Source: Symsagittifera roscoffensis
Taxonomy: Eukaryota > Xenacoelomorpha > Acoela > Convolutidae
Length of the DNA stretch: 64,000 nt
Direction of reading: 5' to 3'
Assembly: GCF_963678635.1 (NCBI RefSeq)
Contig: NC_087064.1
Span: 2,387,688 to 2,451,687, forward strand
This document shows, one piece after another, positions 55,356-64,000 of the stretch; within the stretch, counting starts at the first letter, position 1; each line of letters begins with the position of its first letter. Position numbers and translations under genes: made by a program. The notes beneath the pieces are model-generated. The model saw only the letters and a list, made by a program, of their open reading frames with translations. It was not told where the DNA came from and searched no databases.

Positions 55356-57949
55356 GAGTAGCCATTTTTACCAAATAAAAAAAAATTTTGAAAATTTCAA
55401 TTAAGTGTAATGTCTAAGGAACTTAGTTTATGGTTAAAGTTTTTTTGAAAAGTACACAAGTACTAAATAGTTTGTTTAATGAATTTGTTTTCTCACCTAT
55501 TGGTTATTATTTACTTTACGCCAATTGCGTAGTGAATTGTCGTCGATTATGATATATAGCGAAATTTTATGTTGTTTTGTAATGAAGTTAAAAATTCTTT
55601 CCATCAATTAAGTCTCCAAATATTTTTCCATAATTGTATGAATACGCAATAATTTACAAAAAATATAATTCTTTTTGATCAGACAAGAGTAAGCTTGGAG
55701 CCCACTAAAATACTTTCAAAAAACTTGCATTCATTTTTCCAAGAAATATTTTGAAGCAAAATGAACAAATGTCATAAGACATGTTACTCTGTACTACTTA
55801 ATGTCGCCTCCCCCCGCAACACAAATCGCCTTCTTCATAGACCTCAACCCCCTAGAATTTTGATCCGTTTACAATTTGAATGCCTAAATTGACTCCCCCC
55901 CCCCAAATTTTAATTTATAAATTTTATACCCAAATGTTTTGAAAAGTATTCAAAATTTGAGGGTATCAAGTTGAAAAAAAAACTGTTTTTTCAACGCAAA
56001 AAAAATGTCTGGACTAAATGACTGAAATTTTGTGACAATTGGAATGTTCAACAAATTGTTTGGCTCGACTTTGTTATAATATTTTACGGAATTGATCCAA
56101 AATTTTGGGACGCCCTTGATAATTTTGAACCCCCCGCAACGTAATGCAGAATAATTGTAGACAAAATATCAAACCAACGAGGACAAATCCCCACGTTTTC
56201 AGGAAGTGCATCAGTTTCAAGTAAAAAAAAAGTTAAAAGCATAATCCCAGCCCTTAAAAAAGGATGAGCTATAGCTTCAAATACAATAATTTGCAATTTT
56301 TTGAAGTAGCTTCCTCACATTATAATTAAATAAATTCAAGGAAAGTTCAGCTTGCATGAATGATCTGGTAAAATTTTTAAGAACTAGCAAACCGGTTGTA
56401 AAAACAGCGACTGAATTTTTCTGAAACTTGACAAATTTTTCATGCAACGAAGTCGATTTTTTTATGTCACTTATCAACTGTATCCGAATTGTTTTTTCGA
56501 TTTATTTCGTTTAAGTCAATTAGCGATAAATCCAGACCGTGCAAATCCATCGAAACAAACAAATTTGAAAATACAAAACAAGTTGCATGGAGTACAATGC
56601 TACAATGTTTCCTATACGGCAAGGAAAGTTTTTAGGAGCTTCAGTTTTTTATATCATATTGCAGAAATTTTTCTCTCTGATTAGATAAATGTATTTTTTA
56701 GGAAGTACGCTGGTTTGCTCCGAAGTGGGACGACTGTAGAAATTTTGATTATATAGTGAAACACTTTTTTCGTCAACCCAAAAAATCATCCAGTATGAAT
56801 GATAAAAGCTGAAAACAGAAATTGAACTAAGTTTTTATGGGAATTTAAATGCTCAAAAAACCCTAAAATCTTTCTGGTTCCAAATTTCCACCATTTAAAA
56901 CATGAAAAACAAACAATGCAAACCTCCACATTCCTTGATTTGTTCCTTGAGTTCTTAGAAAAAAACCATTTTCAAAAAGGTTCTCTATCCAGGTAAGACT
57001 CCAAAACTGGGCCCACATACATTTCATCTCCGGGTTTATATGAAGCAAACAATTTGGTCAAAAATTATGCAAAAAAAATAGAATGCCTAAGTAAATTACC
57101 ACGCCACTCTTTACATAAAACTCTTTATATTTTGATGCGGAAAAGCATAAGATTGTTTGTCGAAGGTAAAATATGTCAGACTGAGTATTTCAAGTAAATC
57201 TTTTTGGTTTAATTATATATTTATAGAAAGATTTTTTTAGGTTGTGTTTTTAATAGCAACCATTAAATTTGTTTCAACTTTTGCAAAACGAAATGAAAAA
57301 AATATTTTGGGTTGATTTTTTTTTTCAAATCAAATTTTGCAGAAAAACTGTTATCAGCACCAGGGATTTATTTAAACGCGCAAGCGTGATTGTTGTTTTA
57401 GTGCGGCGCTCAAAAATGTTCCGCGCTCAAAAATATCATTGCAGAGTGGAACAACTTCCTTAAGACAAAATGTTTAAATTCTTAATCATTTGACGTTTGA
57501 TGTTGCTTGTATAATACTGAAAAACCAAATGAAACTTTTTGAAAACTAAATTATTAGTTTTTAAATGTTTTAAATTTAATCTTCAAAAAAAAATTGTTTT
57601 GAAAAGCATTGGCAATAGTAAAAGATTTGTCCTACACTGATTTGTTTTTCTGTTCCGAACTGCAGTGCAAAATTTTCATTTCAGTCAAACACATATTTAA
57701 AAGTTTTTTTTTCAGGCAAGTTAACCAATCTACGACAATCTTTTTAAAATTTTTTTGAAGAATCGACAACAAAAAATCTTCGTTTGTTGTGATTTTGCTT
57801 CAGTCCAAGTTTGCAACCAAATTTTTTAGCATGATCGGAATTCTTTTTTTTGTTTTATATTATTTACTGTTCGAGAAAAACTATAAATATGAGTTTTTTG
57901 TGCCATTAGATTTTAGTGTTTTGTGGTTCGAGTTTCTAGATGCACAGTT

Positions 57950-58500
57950 TTTGTTTATAAACATATTAACTTATTGTTCCGACTTTCGATACGAAAGTAA
58001 CGGAATATTTGTGCTCGGGGTGGGTTTTTTTTTCTTCAGACAAATTTCGACTCTTTAACTAGCCATTTTTGACAGAATTTTTTTATCATTCGAAAGATAT
58101 TGTTGTCCTGAGCTCAAATTTGAAAAGATATCTTTACCTGTGATCATTTTTTGTTAAGTTACGGGGGTTTAATGATTGCCATTTTGGCCAATTTGGGACA
58201 ATTAACGCGCGATATATTTCGCGTCATTAACGCGTAAGCGGAGAGTTAATCAATCTTAGAAATCGTTCCAAATTGGTTAAAAGAAGCCTATTTGCCATAA
58301 TTGGTTTGTTATAAGGAGCGAAATCTATCCTTTTGTACTTTTTATGGGGGGATGATTTTTCTTTAAAAAATTTCAAATTTTAGAAATTTTTTTTTTCATT
58401 TTTTTTATTTCATTGAGTTTTTTAATGTTATTACCGCTCGATAAACCTTAAAAGGCAGTCGGAACATTCAGGGCTTCGCCCTGATACGAGTAGTCTTGTT
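57950..58500 (+). repeat. Dispersed repeat family A, unit 2 copy
   Basis: Duplicate of 52960-53524, at about 95 percent or better by eye. The terminal stem here is perfect (AGGGC-TTC-GCCCT), where unit 1 has GCTCT, so the pairing is kept through a G-T wobble. Confidence 0.7.
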
Positions 58501-58546
58501 TGTTATTTGCTTATTAATTTGTAGTGTTCGAGGCTACACATTGAAT

Positions 58547-58813
58547 ATGAGTGATTTGTGTCACCCAGCTCAGTTACCACAGCCTATGCAACTGCGCAAT
58601 ATAGCCCAAGTAAATCCCTTTCAATGTCAATATTGGCACTTTTACATTTTAGACAACTTTAAAGTCAAGATTGAATTAAACGAAAGGTGTTGTCGACACT
58701 TGCAGTTTAGCACACAAGATTCAGTAACTTTATGGAAATTAGGGTTCAAAACTTACGAGAAAACAAAAACATTTGAAGAAATAGCTAGGCGTCTTAATGT
58801 TATAGTTAAATAA
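58547..58813 (+). CDS. Hypothetical 88-residue ORF, unit 2 copy
   Basis: Same frame and length as 53575-53841. There are three base differences within the ORF (one silent, two replacing Ser by Arg and Tyr by Asn) and no indel. The flanks are also highly similar, so the intact frame alone does not prove selection. Confidence 0.33.
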   Translation: MSDLCHPAQLPQPMQLRNIAQVNPFQCQYWHFYILDNFKVKIELNERCCRHLQFSTQDSVTLWKLGFKTYEKTKTFEEIARRLNVIVK

Positions 58814-59319
58814 AGGAGAATGGTCAAAATTTCAGCTTAATACAAAAACCTCCTATATCTACGAAGAGAACATCAGACGCGGACATTTTCTGATGCGAAG
58901 ACGCGTGATATTATATATTGAAAGCAAGGGAAGACATACTGAGTAATAAATGATAGAAAAAAAAGAAAATCCGGTTGTTTCAACTATATATTCATAGAAA
59001 AATTCTCTAATATTGTGTTTTAAAGAAGCCCTTATAAATTTTGTTTGATTTCTGCAGAAAACAATGAAAACTAATGCTCGGTTTGTTTTCCAAATCAATT
59101 TTGGCGATCAAAATGAACACATATTTGGCGACGCTTTGAGTTTGTTAGCCGTTTTTAGGAAACTAAACATGAAAGCTTGATTGAGATTTGAGTACAACAA
59201 AACGTTCCGCGCCCGAAAATTCATTACAGACTGCAAATTAATGGGTCTCAATAGTTCCTCCAAGTCAGCAATTTCATCATTCGATGATTGATATTGTTTG
59301 TAGCTGACTGCAAAACCAA

Positions 59320-59480
59320 ATCAGACTTTCGAAAAATTTTAGTGAAAAATTCTGAGTTGTTTCTTACTCAGAATTTTTCACTAAAATTTTGAGTGATTTG
59401 ATTAGTGTTTCGTGTTTTAACTGACCATACAACTTAATGGCCAGGTTATTTTATTTCTGGCCATTAAAATAACCTGAAGG
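59320..59480. repeat. Two adjacent hairpins at the right end of the duplication
   Basis: Hairpin 1 (about 59333-59395): AAAATTTTAGTGAAAAATTC pairs perfectly with GAATTTTTCACTAAAATTTT, about 25 bp of stem, with loop TGTTTCTT. Outer AAATCA/TGATTT pairs extend it. Hairpin 2 (about 59439-59476): AGGTTATTTTA pairs with TAAAATAACCT around TTTCTGGCCAT, just outside the duplication end at 59419. Confidence 0.75.
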
Positions 59481-61805
59481 GCAGTGGCAATATTCAAAGA
59501 TTTTCGCTGAAATGAGATTTTTATTTATTGCGAACTGCAGTACAATGCCAATTTGCGTTTGAATCCTTTATTCATTACACTTTACCGCCTTTTTTTTCAT
59601 TTTTTTGTTTTCATTTAAATAAATCGATCAACAACAATTTTTAAAAAATGTTTCGAAAAAATATAGAATGAAAAAATTATGGAGGGGTGAGATTTGCATC
59701 ATTCCAGTTTCTTTGATTAATTTTAAAATGTGATTAATTCGAATGTTTTAGGGTACGTTTTTGTTTACTTTTAGGGTACGCGGTAACTTTTTTATTTCAC
59801 GCGGTGGAAAACCAGGTACCACACAAATGTCAAAATCTTTTCTTGTTTCAGGTTTTGCCTTTCTATTCTTTTTACAGCCATCAAAGTTATTGAGTAAGGC
59901 AAAAAAAATTAAATTCGCAGAGTAAAACTTGTTTCCAAATTTTTTCTAGTTCTTTATTGAAATCGAAGGTTTCGCTTGTGGCTCTATTATTCATTTTTGC
60001 AAAACTATTCTGGCCAGTTACAGTCATCAGTCTTTTCTACTGTTCTTAAAAACTTTCAATTCTTTTCAAAAATCTAACTAGAGTGCAAAAAAAATTTTTT
60101 TTTTGGTCTTATCTTTTTCCGCATTAACGATGATTGAAAACTTGTGGCTTAATTGCATTCATGTTGGTAGTTTGTTTAATCTTTCTATTGTGTAATTTGA
60201 GTAGTTTTTTTCGCGTTAACGCGCTGTGATTTGATCATAAAGGTTCATAACATAAATTAGACCCCAAATTGGCCGTTTTTATTTGAAAAAAGTAGTTCCG
60301 CTTTCTGAAGACAAAACTGGAGTAATAAGGCCAAGAACGATTCTTTTTCAACAATAGCTTTTGCTTCAATTTTTTCCAGTGGCGCGTGTTTCTAAAATTG
60401 GCAGATTTTTTAGAAAAAAAAGCTAATTTATTTTTTTGTTTGGATAGAAAAATAAAGCTCTTACAGCAGTGTAAAAGTGAATTGAATTTGGGCCAGGACC
60501 CTCATAATTCATTGAAACGTGAGGAAAAAACACGCAATTTAAACCCGTGTTAATGTCGCAGCATCAAGCATCCCTGATTCAGCAGTGTCTCATAATAATA
60601 CAACTTCCAGTGTTCAATCATTGTTAGTTCAGTGAAAAATGCAGCAATACTTCATCGATAACTGAGTGTTTTTTAAAAATCCGCAATAGAATTCTGTCAA
60701 GTTTGATTTTGAGTCTGAAGTTATTATTTCAAGCAAAATAAATGCTGACTCTCTTTTCTTCAATCAAAAAAAAATAATTTTTTAACATGTTGATCTGAAA
60801 CAATTTTGCTTCAATCTGACTGGCTAGAAGTTTTCATCTGACTTACAAAAAGGCCGAAGTGGCCGAAAAAACTAGAACACTTGCTAAACTATTCAAATTT
60901 AAATCGACTAAAGTGCAAAATTTTACCCAGACCAGAAAAAAATAGCTCCAGAAAAAAGACCAATCAATAAAAAAATGACAAAAAAAAAATTCGACCCTGA
61001 TAGAAGTAAGCTTGAGAGTAAATGATCGCATTTGAATTAACCAAACCAATCAGTGCAATCAGTGTACTGTTCTCTGCATTTATACCTTGAATAATTTAAA
61101 ATCGCAAAATTAAGAAATTTGGGTGTAATATGTAAAAAGACCCAAATTGCTTACTATACTGGGCTATTATTAAGTAAAATCAGCTTTTTTTAAATAAATC
61201 GGGGGACAGTGGGGTAAAATTCGATCCCCGTGAATGTTTTTTTTTTTGAATTCTGAAAAAAGAACGAAATCCAGCGCTGATTCGAATCAGCGCTGGTTTT
61301 CTTTTCAGAAAGACCTCGACAGTCAGGGACTTCGACCCGGGTCAGAAAGAACTCAGTGCTGATTTCAAAAACTCATGTTTGATTCAAAGGTGGTATCAAA
61401 GTTGATTTGTCGATGTTGCAGTCCTGATCACGGATAACGTGGGGCTGATCCAAACCTAAATCAGCGCTGGCAAACACTAGTTTTTCTCTGAAACAGTGAA
61501 TTTTATCTCTGGCGGTCAACTCGAGGTTTCAGCAAAAGATTTGCGGCTTGTCTTGAAACATAAGAAATATGATCATTAATTTATAAACTGAACAAAGAAA
61601 CAAGAAGTCTTCACTGATAAGCGGCCCAAAAACACAAAATTCTTTATCGCAAAAGCGTTCATTTTGAGTTTGAGTGGTTTCATCCAACAAATTTAAGAAC
61701 AATGATCAAATCAAGAGAGCAGAAGTCTGAAGTTTGGGCCGCCTAATAGAAAATACACAAAAAAGTATTACCTAGTAAAATATTATTAAGCTCAAAATAG
61801 TCCTT
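59481..61805. other. Intergenic region between KDM3 and the minus-strand gene
   Basis: No gene seen. Near 59475-59520 a weak GGGCAGTGGCAATATTC phrase resembles the family A terminus. Near 61255-61470 short phrases of the CAGCGCTGATT type recur several times, sometimes inverted (AATCAGCGCTGG), as a small cluster. Confidence 0.4.
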
Positions 61806-62952
61806 TCAACTGGCGTTCCAGGCCGATGCGGATACGCGACGTCCAGTTGTTGAATCGTTCCGCTGATTGCCAGATGCCGAATTCGACTGATCACCCGCTC
61901 TGCTAGTTGAACTGCTACCATTGTCGTCATCACTGAACTGCACAGAGCCCCCTGATCCATATTCATTGCTAGAAGAAGAAAAAGAATCCGTGTTACCGTC
62001 CCAATCAGAAGCCCCAACGACGCGCCTGCTAGCAGAATTGTTTTGTTCCGACTGATTAGCAGAAATGTTTCTTTCCGACTCATTAGCAGAATTGTTTTGT
62101 TCCGACTGATTAGCAGAAACGTTTTGTTCCGACTTGCTAGTTGACTTCTGACTATTCTTTGTTCGAGTCGTAGAACCAACTTTGCTTATGTTGTCTAAAT
62201 CTTGAGTCCCAGATTGTTGTCGGTTTGAACTTGCTGTTGTATTTCCTCCCCAAGCCGATGCTGAAACTATGCGCTGATTGTTTGACTCATTTGGCCCAGA
62301 ACTCATTGAAGTCTTAGGTTTATCATATACTCGGCTTGTTGAACCTGCGCTGCTTTCATGGTCAAAGTTTTGAGATGCCGATTTTCCATTTGAAACAGAA
62401 TCGGTGTTGCCTCCCCAAGCCGAAGATTTAATTTCTCGTCGATTAGCAGATGTTTTAGAGTTTGAATTTACAGTCGTGTTTGGAACATCGAATGTTCGGT
62501 TGGCAGAACTAAGACTGCTCTCTCTTTCCGAGCTGTGCGAAGATATTTCGTCGCTGTAAGAGTTAGAAAAAGAGTCTTTGTTGCCGCTCCAAGCCGAAGA
62601 CGAAACGACACGCTGACCAGAATGCTGCAAAGAATTGGATCTATCCGAATTTTTTGGCACATCGAAAGTTCTGTTGATTGAGCTTACAGAACTTTCTCTG
62701 TCGAAGCTACTAGAAGCCACCGAAGAAGCAGCGTTGCCTTTGAAATCGGAAATTGTCACCTCTGGTTGTTTGGAAGAAACTTGGGAGCGATTGTCTTCGC
62801 TGTTTTGAAGAGTTGCCGAGCCATTAGAAAACGAGCTTCCAAATGTCATCGAATTTTTGTTCAGAGAGTTCCGTCCGCTGAGCGTTTTTGAATCTTTGAC
62901 CACTTTGTATGGAATGCTGTTTCGCTGAGATCTACGATCTTCGTCAGGGACT
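61806..62952 (-). CDS. Last exon of the minus-strand repeat protein
   Basis: Begins after acceptor TTTTGTTTCTAG; 382 codons including the stop. RVVSSSAWSGN, REIKSSAWGGN, RIVSASAWGGN, RVVGASDWDGN and a final RRVSASAWNAS mark the repeats, each followed by a Ser-rich segment. NRTFDVPK, NRTFDVPN and SRVYDKPK precede the first ones. The last copy is cut by the stop, so the gene ends within the repeat series. The ATG-initiated frame near 63011 reads intron and is not a start. Confidence 0.8.
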
Positions 62953-64000
62953 CTAGAAACAAAATAAATATTTAGTCTAGCTTTTGAAGCACCAAATATT
63001 GAAAATAGCACTTTTTAACAGCTGCTTACAAAAAATTAAAATCTGAAAACTTTTGCCGATTTGAGGAGAGATCAGAAAATATATTTGGTCGAGCTTCACA
63101 AAAATTCGACAGGATTTTGAAAAAATTTCGAAAAATATAATCCTCTCTCGCCCTTCCAGAAAAAGATATTTTTCCGCCCTCGGCGCCTAATCAAAATTAG
63201 AGTCTGTACTTACTCAAAAGGGTTTGTGCTATAATCAGACTCAGATAATCGGCCCTCGCTTTTTCGGCTCTTTGATGAGCGGCTGCTGATTGTTCGGTTG
63301 ACAGTTGTTCGGTTTTCCATTGGTTCAGTTTCAGATCTTCGATTCTCAACTGATTGTCTGGTTATTTCAACGGAGCTGGAATTCGATGGACTGAAAGCTG
63401 ACTCTTCTTCAAAATAATCGCTTTCTTCGACTCCATTAGTGACTTCTTCCTCGTTTTCTTCGGGCGATTCTTCAATACGATCAAACGAGATCGTGTTCTC
63501 TGAAGGTCGAACTCTACTTCTAAAAGTTCCTCTTTTATTTTGGCTTCCCTGAGAAGTTGACCTTCGGTCTTGACTTCCCTGAAAAGTTGACCTTCGGTCT
63601 TGGCTTCCCTGAAAAGTTGACCTTCGGTCTTGGCTTCCCTGAAAAGTTGACCTTCGGTCTTGGCTTCCCTGAAAAGTTGACCTTCGGTCTTGGCTTCCCT
63701 GAAAAGTTGACCTTCGGTCTTGGCTTCCCTGAAGGGTTGTCCTTTGAACTTGGCTCCTTGACGATGCTTTACAGTAACAACAACCATCATTGCCCTTGTT
63801 TAAACCGCAGTAGCATTGACCTTCTCTTGGTGAAGAGCTTCGAAGATTGCCTCCGCAAAAACAGAAACCTCCTGATTTTTTGTTTCCAGTTTGAGTTGAA
63901 GTCTCGCAACTCCCCCTCCTTCCGGAACCTAAGGCGCCACTTTGAGCACAGCACGTGCATCTATCGCCTTTACCCGCCTTATCACACAGACACGTTTGCA
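61806..64000 (-). CDS. Uncharacterised Cys-cluster / Ser-Asn-rich repeat protein, 3' part (two exons, 5' end outside window)
   Basis: On the minus strand, 64000-63214 joins 62952-61806. Donor TTTTGA|GTAAGTA and acceptor TTTTGTTTCTAG|AGTCCC match in phase 2, giving 642 visible residues before the stop. Order: Cys clusters (visible residues 3-76) CxC, CxCC, CxC, CxC, CCxC, with C-x-C-x8-C-x-C-C and C-x-C-x8-C-C-x-C spacing. Then seven decapeptide repeats DRRSTFQGSQ, an acidic stretch (EESPEENEEEV) and a Ser/Arg region. Exon 2 is long and Ser/Asn-rich, with four to five imperfect repeats of about 60-75 residues marked by FDVP and SSAWGGN, plus a 9-residue SEQNxSANx repeat. No membrane segment is visible. 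Function unknown; Cys patterns recall metallothionein-like clusters, but no assignment is made. Confidence 0.8.
62953..63213 (-). other. Intron of the minus-strand gene containing a hAT-like MITE fragment
   Basis: 261-bp intron with GTAAGT donor and TTTCTAG acceptor. Its middle (63075-63190, GATCAGAAAATATATTTGGTCGAGC and on to CTCTCGCCCTTCC) matches the interior of the element at 32500-32873. Confidence 0.7.
63214..64000 (-). CDS. Penultimate visible exon: Cys clusters and decapeptide repeats (cut by window edge)
   Basis: Open from the window edge to the donor at 63213. The frame is fixed by phase with the last exon and by the in-frame Cys motifs CLCDKAGKGDRCTCC, FCFCGGN and QCYCG...GCCYCK. 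The 142-codon frame that reads TEGQLFREAK through the repeats is a different, shadow frame: the 30-bp repeat is open in all three minus frames. Confidence 0.78.
63541..63740 (-). repeat. Coding 30-bp minisatellite, about 7 units
   Basis: Units spaced exactly 30 bp (minus-strand GGTCAACTTTTCAGGGAAGC with CAAGACCGAA), so each adds ten residues and never shifts frame. The central units are nearly identical; the first and last are diverged, as expected for slippage or unequal exchange. Confidence 0.92.

Larger units (their letters stand above)
54448..59419 (+). repeat. 5-kb tandem segmental duplication, unit 2
   Basis: Head-to-tail copy of 49466-54447. It ends at the same phrase CGTGTTTTA, after which the sequence (ACTGACCATAC) is unique. 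Unit 2 differs by a short insertion near 57110-57190 and small deletions near 57670 and 56690. Divergence is uneven: very low at 58500-59100, higher around 55900-56700. Confidence 0.95.

Noticed and set aside
62953-63011. ATG at 63011 (minus) as the start of the Ser/Asn-rich protein
   Set aside because: The first 20 residues of that ORF read through a TTTTGTTTCTAG acceptor; phase matching links the exon to the one upstream.
63362-63790. 142-codon ORF reading TEGQLFREAK repeats
   Set aside because: It is out of phase with the GTAAGT donor, the last exon and the upstream Cys motifs; the DRRSTFQGSQ frame fits all of these.

Overview
The window is nuclear DNA of an animal, probably an invertebrate; the phylum cannot be fixed from the sequence. 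The evidence is a KDM3/JMJD1-type histone demethylase gene split by spliceosomal introns, a decayed LINE, Tc1-like and hAT-like MITE remnants, a (TA)n microsatellite and long satellite arrays, all in strongly AT-rich DNA. No operon, rRNA gene, intact tRNA or CRISPR locus was seen.

Layout. 1-18.1 kb: intergenic, repeat-dominated DNA. It holds a fold-back element with a small minisatellite (2.07-3.18 kb), a nested tandem duplication (3.9-6.2 kb), several copies of a dispersed repeat family with a hairpin terminus (7.4-10.7 kb), a Tc1-type fold-back MITE with TA target duplication (9.2-9.9 kb) and a decayed Jockey-like LINE (12.85-14.6 kb). 18.14-27.68 kb: one uninterrupted satellite array of about 280 monomers of about 34 bp, with higher-order structure. 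27.7-36 kb: intergenic DNA with more MITE-like pieces.

36.1-50.1 kb, plus strand: a complete-looking KDM3 gene. Eleven exons join in consistent phase into a reading frame of 1714 codons plus stop. It has an N-terminal disordered region, a treble-clef-like Cys region, the KDM3 C6 zinc finger, an LxxLL motif and a JmjC domain with the HxD...H iron triad and the 2-oxoglutarate lysine. Intron 5 opens with a 3.36-kb minisatellite of exactly 48 x 70 bp. Each unit copies the last 26 bases of exon 5, its splice donor and a full palindromic CRE (TGACGTCA) just behind it. This is the most unusual structure in the window.

49.5-59.4 kb: a direct tandem duplication of about 5 kb. It starts inside KDM3 exon 10 and runs past the 3' UTR, so a second copy of the end of exon 10, all of exon 11 and the poly(A) signal lies downstream. 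The duplicated block also carries a tRNA-like B box and an unrecognised 88-codon ORF.

61.8-64 kb, minus strand: the 3' two exons of a gene whose 5' end lies beyond the window. It encodes a protein with CxC/CxCC/CCxC cysteine clusters, seven decapeptide repeats, an acidic stretch and long Ser/Asn-rich repeats; I do not recognise its family. The two genes converge (tail to tail).
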